Assembly: GCA_963575745.1 (NCBI GenBank) | Contig: CAUYUJ010016482.1 | Span: 443,009 to 475,508 of the forward strand | Reading direction: 5' to 3' | From: Prorocentrum cordatum | Lineage: Eukaryota; Sar; Dinophyceae; Prorocentrales; Prorocentraceae | Length of the DNA stretch: 32,500 nucleotides | Shown: positions 1 to 8,737 of the stretch, piece after piece | How the letters are laid out: every line of letters begins with the position of its first letter | Numbering within the stretch: position 1 is the first letter of the stretch | Notes under the pieces: generated by a model | What the model was told of the DNA's origin: nothing | Database searches by the model: none | Seen by the model: only the letters and a program-made list of their open reading frames with translations | Position numbers and translations under genes: made by a program

Positions 1-1965
1 CCCCACGACACCCCCACCCTCCTGGACCCTCTTCGTGAGCTTTTTCAGGGACCCCCCTACAAAAAAATTGCGCCGGCGCCCCCACCGCGCTGCCCCCACG
101 GCGTTTGACACCCCCACCCTCCTGGACCCTCTTTGTGAGGTTTCTTTAAGGGACCCCCCACCCTACATTAACATGCGCCGCCACCCCCACCGCGCCCCCC
201 CATCACGTCTGACACCCCCGCCCCACCTTACAAAAACAAGCGCCGACACACCCACCGCGCCCCCCCACCACGGGTGACACCCCCACCTTCCTGGACCTTC
301 TTTGTCTGCTTTTTCAAAGACCCCCCCAACCCTACAAAAACAGGCGCCCGCACCCCCCCGACCGCGCTCCCCCACCATGTTCGACATACCCACACTCCTG
401 GACCCTCTTTGTGCGCTTATTCTGGGCCCCCCCCTGCAGCTTTTTCAGAGACCCCCCACCCTACAAAAACAGGCGCCGGCACCTCCACCGCGCCCCCGCG
501 CTCCTGACCCTCTTTGCACGCGTTTTCTGCGACCCCCACCCTACCAAAGCAGGCGCTGGCGCCCCCACCGCACCCACCCACCACGTCTGACACCCCCACC
601 TTCCTGAACTCTCGTTGTATGCTTTTCGGCGACCCCTTGCCCTGCCAAAACAGGCGCCGGCACCCAGCACCGCGCCCCCCACGACGTGTGACGCCCCCAC
701 CCTGTTGGACCCTCTTGGTGTGCTTCTTCAAGGACGTCCGAACCTACAAAAAAAGGCGCCCGGACTCCCACCGCGCCCCCCCGCCACGTCTGACACCCCC
801 ACCGTCCTGGGACCCCCCGCCCTGCAAAAACAAACGCTGGCACTCTCACCGCGCGCCCCCGCCATGCTGACCCCCCCACCCTCTTGGACCCTCTTTGCAT
901 GGTTTTGCAAGGACCCCCCCACGCTACACAAACAGGCGCCAGCGCCCCCACCGTGCCCCCCCCCACCACTTCTGACACCCCGCCCCTCCTGAACCCTTTT
1001 TGTGTGTGTATTTTTAGCGACCCCTCATCTTGCAAAAGCAAGCGCAGGCACCCCCACCGCGCCCCCCCACGACGTCTGACACCCCCACCCTCTTGGACCT
1101 TTTTTGTGCGCTTTTTCCGGGACCCCCACCCTACAAAAACTGGCGCCAGCACCCCCGCCGCGCCCTTCCACACCACGTCTGACACCCCCACCCTCCTGGA
1201 CTCCTTTGCGTGTTTTTTTTCAGGGACCCTCCACCTTGCAAACAACAGGCGCGGTACCCCCACCGCGCCCTTCCACCACGTCTGACACCCCCACCTTCCA
1301 GGACCCTCTCTGGATGCTTTTCCTGGGGCCCCAGATCTACACAAACAGGCGCCGGCACCCTCACCCTCGCCGCGCCCCCCCACCACGTCTGAGACCCCCA
1401 CCGTCCTGGACCTTCTGTGCGTGTTTGTTCAGGGACCCCCCACCCTACAAAAGCAAGCACCAACCCTCCCACCGCGTCCCCCCGCCACGTCTGACACCCC
1501 CACCCTCCTGGACCCTCTTTGTGTACTCTTTCAAAGACCCTCCACCCTGCAAAAACAGGCGGTGGCGCCTTCACCGCGCCCCCCCGCCACGTCCGACACT
1601 CCCACCCTCCTGGGCCCTGTGCGCGTGCTTTTTCAAAGGCCCCCTACCCAGCAGAAGCAGGCGCCGGCACCCAGCACCGCGCCCCCCCACCACGTCCCAC
1701 ACCCCCACCCTCCTGGACCCTCTTTGTGTGCTTTGTCAGTGGGCCCCCACGACACCCCCACCATCCTGGACCCTCTTCGTGAGCTTTTTCAAGGACCCCA
1801 CACCCTGCAGCCAGCATTCCCGACCCGTTCCCCCACCGCCCCTGACATCCCCACCCTCCTGAACCCTCTTTGCGTGCCTTTTTCATGGCCCCCCCACCCC
1901 GCAAAAACTGGCGCCGGCCCCCCCACCGCGCCCCCCCACCGCGTCTCACACCCCCTCCCTCCAGC
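1..1965. repeat. Satellite A: ~103-bp C-rich tandem array, about 18 copies
   Basis: The landmark CTCCTGGACCCTCTTTGTG recurs roughly every 101-106 bases (for example near 119, 396, 1090, 1193, 1401 and 1507). Each unit also carries ACAAAAACAGGCGCCGGCAC and a CACCGCGCCCCCCCACCACG block. The array is cut by the left window edge, and the first ~55 bases closely match the copy at about 1745-1800, which hints at higher-order structure. Frames stay open on both strands because the unit is so C-rich; I do not regard any as a gene. Confidence 0.93.
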
Positions 1966-2069
1966 TGACGCTGATGAGCATGAGGATGACGTTGGTAATG
2001 TTGTTGATGATGCTGATGATGATTATGATGATGTTGATGCTGATGATGCTGATAATGATGATGCCGATA

Positions 2070-2146
<77 letters not shown>

Positions 2147-2374
2147 GATGATGATGTTGATGGTGATGCCGATTATGATGCTTATGATTATGTTGCTGCT
2201 GATGATGAAGATGTTGAGGATAAGGACGAACATGTTGATGATGATGGCGATGGTGATGATGATGATGGCGGTGATGACGATGATGTTGATGATGCTGTCG
2301 GTGACGATGCTGATTATTATGGTGGTGATGCTGATGGTGCTGATGGTGGTGGTGGTGATGTTGTTGTTGTTGAA

Positions 2375-2415
<41 letters not shown>

Positions 2416-2480
2416 GGATGAGGATGAGGATGAGGATGAGGATGAGGATGAGGATGAGGATTATGATGGTGATGAGGGGA
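1966..2480. repeat. Imperfect GAT trinucleotide tract
   Basis: The array passes directly into GAT repeats, purest at about 2060-2160 and 2375-2410, then a GAGGAT hexanucleotide run at 2411-2460. The three frames read as poly-Asp, poly-Met and poly-Ile-like on one or other strand, which is what a microsatellite gives. There is no flanking sequence of normal protein composition. Confidence 0.92.
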
Positions 2481-2540
2481 GGAGGAGGAGAAGGAGGAGG
2501 AGGAGGAGGAGTAGGAGGAGGAGGAGGAGGAGGAATAGTA
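2481..2540. repeat. GGA/AGG tract
   Basis: A short purine run of GGA units follows the GAT tract without a gap. It ends in ordinary sequence near 2540. Confidence 0.85.
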
Positions 2541-2599
2541 CAAGGAAGACGAGGCGAAAGAGGAAATGGGAAGAGAAAGAGACAATCTTAGTTGAAGCA

Positions 2600-3200
2600 T
2601 GCTTGAGGTCTCTTGCGGTGTTCCCTGGAGCCTCTTTTGGGTTTCCTGGATGGCCTCTTCAGGGCCTCTTGGAGCTCCATGGGGGCTCCATGGAGACTCC
2701 TGGGGGGTTTTTTGATGGCTTCGTTGGGGCCTCTTGGGCCCCCTTTGGGACCTCGCGGGCGGAAGAGCTTGAAAAGTCGGTTCGCGTTCTCCCCCCTGGG
2801 GCGTCTCTTGGGGCTTCTTGGGGACCTCTAGAGCAGTCTTGGGGAGCCTCTTAGGCAGTCTCGGGGCCCTCAGGGGCCGTCCTGGCCGCTTCTGGCAATT
2901 CGAGGGCCTTGCGAGCCCTCTTGGATTGAGGTTGGGAGTCTTTGGAACCGTCTTAGACGCGCTCAAGACCTGGAAAGGCTGCACTGCCAAACATTTGTTG
3001 GTTGGTTGTTTGTTTTTGCGTCTTGGGACCCTCCTGGGCGTGCTTTGGGGCCATCTTGAGCCGTCTTGGAGGGTTTGTGGACCAGCTTGAGTCAATCTTG
3101 AGTCGACTGGGGCAGGTCTGGAACCGTCTTGGAAGCATGCTCAAGCTGTGACTGGATCATCTGAGGCCGTCTCCGTCGTCTTCGAGATGTCTTGGGCCGT
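2600..3200. repeat. Degenerate short-period repeat with CTTGG cores
   Basis: Elements such as GGGCCTCTTGGAGC, TCTTGGGGCTTCTTGGGG and CCGTCTTGGA recur every 15-35 bases. A related block lies at about 25630-25690 (GCCCTCTTGGAGC) and, in reverse, at 25430-25480. No coding exon is recognisable. Confidence 0.6.
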
Positions 3201-3560
3201 CGTTGGGGCCCTACGGGAGCCCGCCCCCCGTCCCCGACGCGCATGTCCACAGGCTCGGTTGGGCTTTCCCGCCCCCCTCAAACGCACAGATTCGGACACA
3301 GGGGTGGGGGAGGGATTGTAGGGTGGCTTGGCGTCGCTCGGACTTGTGCATTTTTTCTCGGCGACGGCCATCGAGCAGCATCCTTGACCATCGAGCCAAA
3401 AAGGCACGCACTAAACCGAAAAATGCACGGGGAATGGACGTCCGAGCGACGGGGAGTGAGGGGGGGGATATCCCAGACGCCGAGAGGCCCACAAGACCCT
3501 GGGATCGTCCAGCGTGGCAGCCGCAGAGCCGAGCTATGGCCTGGACCAGGGCAGCGCTAG
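3200..3560. other. No gene seen
   Basis: GC-rich unique-looking sequence. Frames are open on both strands, but none has a start, a protein-like composition or a convincing splice context. I see no repeat shared with the rest of the window. Confidence 0.5.
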
Positions 3561-3564
3561 GGGG

Positions 3565-3640
3565 CGGGGGGGGAGGGGTAGGAGGAGGAGGAGGAGGAGG
3601 AGGAGGAGGAGGAGGAGGAGGAGGTAGTGGAGGAGGAGCT
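3565..3640. repeat. GGA tract
   Basis: About 18 GGA/AGG units. It sits immediately before dispersed repeat R4, as does the TCC tract before the second R4 copy at 31398. Confidence 0.9.
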
Positions 3641-3667
3641 GTTGAGGCCATCTGCGGCCACTCGGGG

Positions 3668-3835
3668 CCTGTTGATCGGCGGCGAGCGAGGGGGTTCAGT
3701 GAGAAGGGGCGGGCCTTCTCAGAAGGCCCGGAAGTCCTCCGGCCTCCCGAGGGGTTTCCTGAGCCTCCCCCGAAGACACAGCACAAGCCTCCCAGAAGGC
3801 GCGAGGGGTTCTGAGAAGTCCCGCCGCCTTCTGTC
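3668..3835 (+). repeat. Dispersed repeat R4, copy 1
   Basis: Matches 31398-31565 in the same orientation. Shared blocks in order include CGGCGGCGAGC, GCGGGCCTT..C, AAGGC.CGGAAGT, CGAAGACACA.CACA, AGAAGGCGCGAGGG and TTCTGAGAAG.CCCG. Both copies follow a GGA or TCC tract. The repeated GAAGGC and CTTCTGAGAAG motifs form small inverted repeats inside the unit. Confidence 0.8.
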
Positions 3836-3837
3836 AG

Positions 3838-3995
3838 GAGCGAAAGAAGGACGTACACGTACATGAATCCACGCTGGTTTCGAGCGTACGCGTTGCGCAG
3901 ATGTTCGTATAACGCGGCTGGTCTCGCGGATCGAGGGGCCCTGTTCATGTACATAGCTGGGCGCGTACGTATTTTGTGGGCTCCCTATTCTGAGA
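3838..3995 (+). repeat. Dispersed repeat R3, copy 1
   Basis: Closely similar to 7466-7612. Shared blocks are AGCGAAAGAAGGACG, CACATGAATCCACG-like sequence, TGGTTTCG, ATAACGCGG-like sequence and TTGTGGGCTCCCTA. Both copies can be read as a short peptide (NPRWFR.YALR), but there is no longer coding context, so I treat it as a DNA repeat. Confidence 0.8.
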
Positions 3996-4048
3996 AGGGC
4001 CTGGCTCTGGACAACTTCCCCGTGGCCGCTTTCTCTTCCCTCGTGTTT

Positions 4049-4140
4049 TTGTTTACGGTCCCAGGGCCCGTGGAGGGCGCCTGTCCTGGAGGTCGGAGCT
4101 AGCAAAAACTGGCCGCTCCAATGTCTGCGGAGCTTCGGAT
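4049..4140 (-). repeat. Dispersed repeat R7, copy 1
   Basis: On the minus strand this reads CCGAAGCTCCG, then ATTGGAGCGGCCAGTTTTTG, then CACGGGCCCTGGGACCGTAAA. The same order occurs at 20968-21050, 22622-22722, 23195-23272 (minus), and in part at 8671-8737 and 32034-32113. Confidence 0.75.
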
Positions 4141-4619
4141 AGTTGGGCAGCCGGCTGCACTCGGTCGGTTCGGCTCGGCTGGTGGCGGCGAGGCTGCGTC
4201 CTGGTCTGCGTTCCGTCCGTCGGCTTCGGTCGGTGATTGTTTCGCTGTCGCTTCGGTCGGTCTTCGGCTCTGCTGTCGCCGCGGATGGCCACTTGCTCCT
4301 CTCGATTTTGGAGGGCCAAGCCTACCTCCTTTTGGAACACCTCTATATGGGGCCTATACCAAATACGGTGTTCACTTTCTAGCCACACGCGTCGTTACGT
4401 ACATAGGCACAAGCAGGGTGGACACGTCTGTAGACAACGCGGCCGTTTCGTTCGACGCAGTCCACGGTCGGAGAAAGGGTAGGTCTGTCTACAGAATGCC
4501 CCTGTTCTGGAACAGGTCCCACATGGTGCTCCAATCCCGATCCTCATATTTGGTGTTCACTGAGCAGCCCTGGCCGTTCTCTGCAAAGCCCTGACCTGTT
4601 CGACTCCCCCCCCCAAGTG
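4141..4619. other. No gene seen
   Basis: Mixed sequence rich in short TCGGTCGG-type motifs (4160-4265). Open frames overlap in three phases without a dominant one. No repeat match or splice-bounded island was found. Confidence 0.45.
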
Positions 4620-4675
4620 CGTCTACGGTCGGACCGAGGTATGAGATCGAGGTCGGTTAGGGGATGGTACCCTGA
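4620..4675 (+). repeat. Dispersed repeat R6, copy 1
   Basis: Matches 11542-11594: CGGACCGAGGTAT, then AGATCGAGGTCGGTT, then GGGGA.GG.ACCCT. The shared block is about 50 bases. Confidence 0.8.
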
Positions 4676-4679
4676 TGTT

Positions 4680-5009
4680 CTTCGTGTTTGTTGGATGTTC
4701 TTGTGCATCCTGGGGGAGGGTACCTTCGAATGGTCTCAGCTTGGCTGGCAGAGGGTCTCATGCTCTTGAAGGTTGTTCTTCTGTCCCAGGTTCGGAAGGG
4801 CTTCGTTTGTAGGGGTGTTTATTCTGATGGTGGTTCTTCTGCCCATCATGTGCGCCCCTCGGTTTCATTGTTTATGTTCTAGCTGCCGTCAGTTTTGTAG
4901 CCACGCGGCCGCCAACAGACTAGGCCGGCCGGCGCTGGGCTCGGCATGGGCCACGCCCTTCTGCGCGGGAAAAGTTGTGCAATGCGTCAGGGCCTGGGGT
5001 CAGGAACCC
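4680..5009. other. No gene seen
   Basis: T/G-rich mixed sequence between repeat R6 and the palindromic element. Short frames only, no splice-bounded island, no repeat match in the window. Confidence 0.45.
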
Positions 5010-5018
5010 TTGCTTACG
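5010..5018. repeat. Left target-site duplication of the 198-bp element
   Basis: TTGCTTACG, identical to 5217-5225. The match runs to 12 bases if the following TAG is counted on both sides. The 9-bp reading is preferred because it leaves perfectly inverted TAGGGGAACGAA termini. Confidence 0.8.
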
Positions 5019-5216
5019 TAGGGGAACGAACAATGACATATAAACATAAACTCGGAGGTCTGCGCGGATTTCTTGGATCAGCGCTGGACCCCCTCACTGG
5101 CGCGCGGAGCGCGCCAGGGGCGGCGCCGGAGGCGCCGCCAGTGGGCCCCAGCGCGGATCCGAGAAATCCGCGCGGACCTCCGAGTTTTTATGTTTATGTC
5201 ATTCTTCGTTCCCCTA
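5019..5216. mobile_element. 198-bp palindromic non-autonomous DNA transposon (MITE) with 9-bp target duplication
   Basis: The element begins TAGGGGAACGAA and ends TTCGTTCCCCTA. Its arms (about 5019-5088 and 5146-5216) are near-complementary, sharing AATGACATA, CTCGGAGGTC and GCGCGGATTTCT. The sequence TTGCTTACG occurs directly before it (5010-5018) and directly after it (5217-5225), as a target-site duplication. The centre holds two perfect 9-bp stems, 5097-5105/5109-5117 and 5119-5127/5131-5139, each closed by a GGA loop. It has no coding capacity. A 9-bp duplication with long terminal inverted repeats fits Mutator-like elements, but that family call is an inference. Confidence 0.85.
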
Positions 5217-5225
5217 TTGCTTACG
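5217..5225. repeat. Right target-site duplication of the 198-bp element
   Basis: TTGCTTACG, the second copy, directly after the terminal CCCCTA. Confidence 0.8.
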
Positions 5226-5337
5226 TAGCGCGTCGCGCCGCTGGTTCTGGCCCAACCGCGCTTCGGCGCGACACTCGAAGAACAGCAAACATAGAAGTAA
5301 GACTGAAGAAGCAGCAGCATGCACACGAGCCTTCTGA

Positions 5338-5351
5338 GGTCCGCGCGGACC
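5338..5351. repeat. Perfect palindrome resembling the element arm
   Basis: GGTCCGCGCGGACC, followed by TCCGAG, repeats the GAGGTC.GCGCGGA motif found in both arms of the 198-bp element. It is probably a relic of a related copy. Confidence 0.6.
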
Positions 5352-5353
5352 TC

Positions 5354-5575
5354 CGAGGAGGAGGGGGAGGGGGAGGGGGAGGATGATGATGAGGAGGAGG
5401 AGGAGGAAAGGAGGGAGGAGGAGGAGGGGAGGAGAGAAGAAGAGGAGGAGGAGGAGCAGGAGGAGGAGGAGCAGGAGGAGGAGGAGGAGCAAGAGGAGGA
5501 GGAGGAGGCGGAGGAGCAGCAGGAGGAGGAGGAGTAGGAGGAGGAGGAGGAGGAGGAGCAGGAGGAGAGTTGCTG
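5354..5575. repeat. GGA/GAG tract
   Basis: Roughly 220 bases of almost pure purine GGA units with occasional GAT and GCA. Reads as poly-Glu in one frame, but nothing around it looks coding. Confidence 0.92.
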
Positions 5576-5579
5576 ATTA

Positions 5580-5612
5580 TTCAGTTTTTTTTTTTTCTCT
5601 CTCTCTCTCTCT
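5580..5612. repeat. Poly-T plus CT dinucleotide run
   Basis: A run of about 13 T followed by about nine CT units, then CCGGGTGGGG. It could serve as a polypyrimidine tract, but no exon-like island follows. Confidence 0.8.
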
Positions 5613-5659
5613 CCGGGTGGGGCCGGGGCAGGCCAGTCAGTGCTGGGGGAGTTGTTGCA

Positions 5660-6545
5660 CATGCCCCCTGGGATACAGGGAAGATGGGGAAAGTGTCATC
5701 CTCCCCCTCCCCCTTCTCCCCCTCCTCCCCCTTCTCCATTCCTTTTCCTTATGCATAATTTCTTCCTGTCGCGCCCCGAGGCCAGTTTTTAGGGCGGGCC
5801 GGGCGTTTCGCTTGAGTCTTCTTCACCATATATGATTCTGAAACTTGAACATTGGCAACAGTGTCACACAGATGGAGGGTGGGTGGTTTTCAAAATGTGG
5901 CCCTCGCTTTAGCGCGGCGCACACTCGCTGGAAACATTTGCAAGAGTTTCACAGATTGAAGGCGGGTCGTTTTCAAAATGTGGCTCTCGCTTTGGCGCGG
6001 CGCACATTCGTTTTAAACATTTGCAAGAGTTTCACGGATTGAGGGCGGGTGGTTTTCAAAATGTGGCTCTCGCTTTAGCGAGGCGCACATTCGTTTTAAA
6101 CACCAAGAGTCTCACGGATTGAGGGCGGTTCCTTTTGAACATGTGGTTCTCGCCTTAGCGCCGCGCGCATTCGTTTACAACATTTTCAAGAGTTTCACGG
6201 GTTCCCATTATCAACGTATCAGAAATGATGTTTTGGACGAATTCAGAATCATGCGGGTGCAAGAGTTACGTCGCTTCTCCGTGCTGAAATCCAAGGAAAT
6301 AGCGTTCTGGTGCGACACAGGATCGTCAAGACGCAACAATCAGGTTGATCCGTGGCGTCGGAATCCCGAGAACCATGTTTTGGCATGCTTCAGGGTCTTC
6401 AACCGGGTGACTTTCAACGAGGCAGTTCAATCAGTGAACGGAACCGTTGTAGGGCCCTATGAGGAGGGAGCTTGGAGGGAGGGTTTACTCCAACATCGTT
6501 GATGACTGTTGGGTTTCAGACTGGTCCGCCTCCTCCTCCTCCTCC
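5660..6545 (+). repeat. Inverted duplication, left arm (~885 bp)
   Basis: This arm is homologous, in reverse orientation, to 13715-14715. Colinear landmarks are CCCTGGGATA, CCTGTCGC, GCGGGCCGGGCGTTTCGC, ATGATTCTGAA, the ~83-bp subrepeats at 5860-6200, TTGATCCGTGGCG, TTTTGGCATGCTTCAGGGTC and TTGGGTTT..ACTGGTCC. A 127-codon frame at 6119-6502 covers part of it. The peptide NPEN.VLACFRVF is kept in both copies, but differences between copies are a mix of silent and replacement changes, and the right copy is frame-broken. Confidence 0.85.
5860..6200 (+). repeat. ~83-bp tandem subrepeat, four copies
   Basis: CAAGAG.TTCAC recurs at about 5941, 6024, 6104 and 6187, giving spacings of 83, 80 and 83. 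Each unit contains TTTTCAAAATGTGGCTCTCG, GCGCGGCGCACATTCG and a T-rich stretch. The reverse-oriented arm holds six copies. Confidence 0.88.
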
Positions 6546-6562
6546 TCCTCCTCCTCCTCCAG
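6528..6562. repeat. TCC tract
   Basis: About eleven CTC/TCC units, matching in position the GGA tract at 13543-13720 that ends the opposite arm of the inverted duplication. Confidence 0.85.
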
Positions 6563-7180
6563 CTGTGGCCAGCCCCTCCACTCCTTTCCAGCCCTTGCCT
6601 GTTGCCCTCTTTCTCTTCCCGCTGGCGGACCTCATGCCGACTCCTTCGAGCCGTTCTCGGACTGTGCCGCCTTTTTCCAGCCCTGGCCACGTCCACTCCA
6701 CGGAATGTCCCGCGTCCGCGTCCTACAGCTTCTCTGTACCCATCGGCTTTGGTGCCCCTCCCGAGAGGTCGCCCATACGATGGGTTCCCCACGGGGGGGG
6801 TGAGGAATCCGGCTTCCCATTTCATGGTCTATTTCGATATGATCGAACCGATCCGATGTCGCTTCCCGCCGTCTCGATCCGATTCGAGTCTGCTCGTCCG
6901 ACGACCCTCCCAGAATGGAGATGGAACGTATGGATACGATGCCCAACAGCAGCATCTGGAGCAAGATTGGTTTTCCTTCGGGGCCCATCGGGCAACAATT
7001 CTGTTCAGTTGGACCGCCGTCCTTGCTCATTTGACAGCAGTGGTTGCCTAAGAGCACAAGGACTGCTTCCGACACGACGGGAATTGTCACAACAGTTCCC
7101 AAGGACAGCAGCTCATGTCCCACATGGAGAGGCATTGCTGTTGGGCTCGGCCACGCGCAGAGGGGGGTAGCTCGGGGTGA
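6563..7180. other. No gene recognised
   Basis: Mid-GC sequence with long frames on both strands: plus-strand frames across 6472-7170 and a minus frame at 6632-7135. The minus frame has the more varied composition (a hydrophobic stretch followed by a Cys-Cys-Pro motif). Neither gives a family I recognise, and there are no splice signals to support a choice. It could be decayed transposon protein. Confidence 0.35.
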
Positions 7181-7184
7181 GGCG

Positions 7185-7320
7185 GAATGCTTCTTAGAAA
7201 CACCTCTGCTTCTCAGAAGGCGCGGGTCTTGTCTATAGATGTAGGGACGGCGCCTTCTGAGAAGCAGCCTCCTTCCAAGAAGCCTTCCCTCCTCCTCCTA
7301 CCCCCTCTGCGCGCCGCCAC
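7185..7320 (+). repeat. Dispersed repeat R5, copy 1
   Basis: Matches 22810-22945. Shared blocks are CTTCT.A.AAGGCGCGGG, CT.TAGA.GTA.GG, GGCGCCTTCT.AGAA, a C-rich run, CTACCCCCTCTGC-like sequence and CGCCGCCA at the end. Confidence 0.75.
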
Positions 7321-7354
7321 AGGGCATCGTACCCATACTTTCTGGGGGAACCGA

Positions 7355-7465
7355 AAGGTACCGATACCGCTACTCCCCAGACCTTTCCCGGGGTGCGTTC
7401 TGACCAGAATTTCGACGCGCTTCCATCCAGCGGTGGCGACGAGGGCCTCCCAGGAGGAGGAAGCG
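7355..7465 (+). repeat. Dispersed repeat R2, copy 1
   Basis: Matches 10750-10850 (same strand) and 11860-11995 (opposite strand). Shared blocks are GTACCGATACCGCT, CTCCCCAGACCTTTCCCGGG-type sequence, GTGCGTTCTGA and GTGGCGACGAGGGCCTCCCA. It runs directly into repeat R3 at 7466. Confidence 0.82.
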
Positions 7466-7612
7466 AAAGAAGGACGAACACGCACATGAATCCACGTTGG
7501 TTTCGGGAGTACGCATTGCGCGAACGGTCGTATCACGCGGTCGGTTTCGCGGATTTGGGGGGCCGTGTCCGTGCACGTGGTTGGGCGCGTATGTTGATTG
7601 TGGGCTCCCTAG
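7466..7612 (+). repeat. Dispersed repeat R3, copy 2
   Basis: Second copy of the unit at 3838-3995, ending at the shared TGTGGGCTCCCTA. Here it is fused to R2, whereas copy 1 follows R4, so the modules occur in different combinations. Confidence 0.8.
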
Positions 7613-7713
7613 CGTCGACCCCCACCCATCGATCCCCAAGAGCTTGTTTTTTCAGGTCTGGGCGATAACGGCCGTGATCGGCCCTCGCCCTCCCCCCGAT
7701 CACGTCACACTAT

Positions 7714-7920
7714 GGATTTCCTACGGATTCTGCGAGGATTCCTACGGATTCTTCGAGGATTTCCTACGGATTCTACGGATTCTGCGAGGATTCCTAAGGA
7801 TTCTGCGATGATTTCCTACGGATTCTGCAAGGATTCTACGGATTCTGCGAGGATTCTACGGATTCTACGGTTGACGTGTGCAGAGATTTCCTACGGATTC
7901 TGCGAGGATGTCCTGAGATT
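7714..7920. repeat. GGATTC-based short tandem array
   Basis: TACGGATTCTGCGAGGATT and trimmed variants recur with an irregular 9-24-base period for about 200 bases. The two building blocks are CTACGGATT and CTGCGAGGATT. The frame reads as short RIL/RGF-type peptides but is just the repeat. Confidence 0.88.
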
Positions 7921-8008
7921 TCCGGCGGCCCCCCGCCGTGATGTGACGGGTGGGACGAGCTCCCCCCCCCCCCTCCCCCGATCACGCCCGTTACTCAGAG
8001 CGTGAATT

Positions 8009-8146
8009 ACCTACCCCGCTTTCGCTTCCAGGCAAGACCAAGTCATACCACGCGCCTCCTCGTCAAGCGGCCTGACCAGTACAGGCCGTAGTTTGGCATC
8101 GCTTGGTATCTCTTGGAAGCAAGGGTGGTCAAAAGCGAGGTAGGTT
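8009..8146. repeat. Imperfect inverted repeat, ~138 bp
   Basis: The left end ACCTACCCCGCTTTCG pairs with the right end CAAAAGCGAGGTAGGT, and inner GCTTCCA and GATACCA-like stretches also pair with gaps. It resembles a decayed small palindromic element. No target duplication is visible. Confidence 0.5.
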
Positions 8147-8149
8147 TGT

Positions 8150-8570
8150 TTTCCCCCTAGTTACCGCGAATGATAGAAAAACAGGCTCCAATCTCCGAGG
8201 GGGGAATTTGCCTTCTTGGACCAGTCCTCTTGGATCGCCTGGGGGATCGATCTTCTTGGACCTCCGCTTGCGGTGGATACGGATGCCGCCAGCTGGTGCA
8301 CCAGGACGTCGGTTCCCAGGCGGCGGGTATGGATAAAGCCCCGCCTCGCACAATCGCCCATTGATCGCCAAAGGGGGCCCAATCGCCCCAACCCTGCCCA
8401 GGAAGGTACGGACTCACCATCGGGGGCCTGTCGCCGACCCATCGGCGATGCATATGGCCGATTCCAGGCCGGTTTTCTCCCCCTGCGTTTCGCCACTCCC
8501 CCCAAAATCTACCGCTGCCCCTCCCGTCGTGATGCTCTCTCGTGGCGCGAGGCCCCCCCCGGGCTTGCAG
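8150..8570. other. No gene seen
   Basis: A 264-codon minus-strand frame spans 8157-8951, but the plus strand is also open and the sequence is very GC-rich. CATCGGCGATGCAT at about 8441 is shared with the palindromic element at 11603-11796. Confidence 0.4.
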
Positions 8571-8633
8571 CGGTGGGCGGCGCGCACGGGCTGGGGCGAC
8601 GAAAGCCTGTGCCCCAACCTGCGCGCGTCGTGA
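8571..8633 (+). CDS. Candidate terminal exon (fragment), unknown product
   Basis: A 63-base island follows a C-rich stretch and the acceptor-like GGGCTTGCAG (ending 8570), and closes with TGA at 8631-8633. It would encode RWAARTGWGDESLCPNLRAS. Nineteen of its 20 sense codons end in G or C, and the composition is normal for a protein rather than for a repeat. No domain is recognisable in 20 residues, and no partner exon can be assigned. The surrounding DNA is also GC-rich, so codon bias is weak support here. It could be chance. Confidence 0.3.
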   Translation, partial: RWAARTGWGDESLCPNLRAS

Positions 8634-8670
8634 GGACGCCAGGGCGGGGGGCTCTTCGGCGTTTCTTTTT

Positions 8671-8737
8671 GGGCCTCTCGGAGCTCTCGCCGGGCCCCCG
8701 GGACCGTCAGACAACGAGTGACTCGGGATGAAGATCG
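8671..8737 (+). repeat. Dispersed repeat R7, partial copy
   Basis: GGGCCTCTCGGAGC, CCGGGCCCCCGGGACCGT and GACTCGGGATGAAGATC match the 3' part of the R7 copy at 32034-32113. Confidence 0.6.

Noticed and set aside
1421-2854. A 477-codon plus frame and a 483-codon minus frame rich in Pro, Asp or His
   Set aside because: Both are produced by the C-rich satellite and the GAT tract. They change character exactly at repeat boundaries, and neither has ordinary protein sequence.
6632-7135. 167-codon minus-strand frame with mixed composition
   Set aside because: It looks more protein-like than most, but a 232-codon plus frame overlaps it and I recognise no family. Kept only as an unannotated stretch; a protein search would decide.
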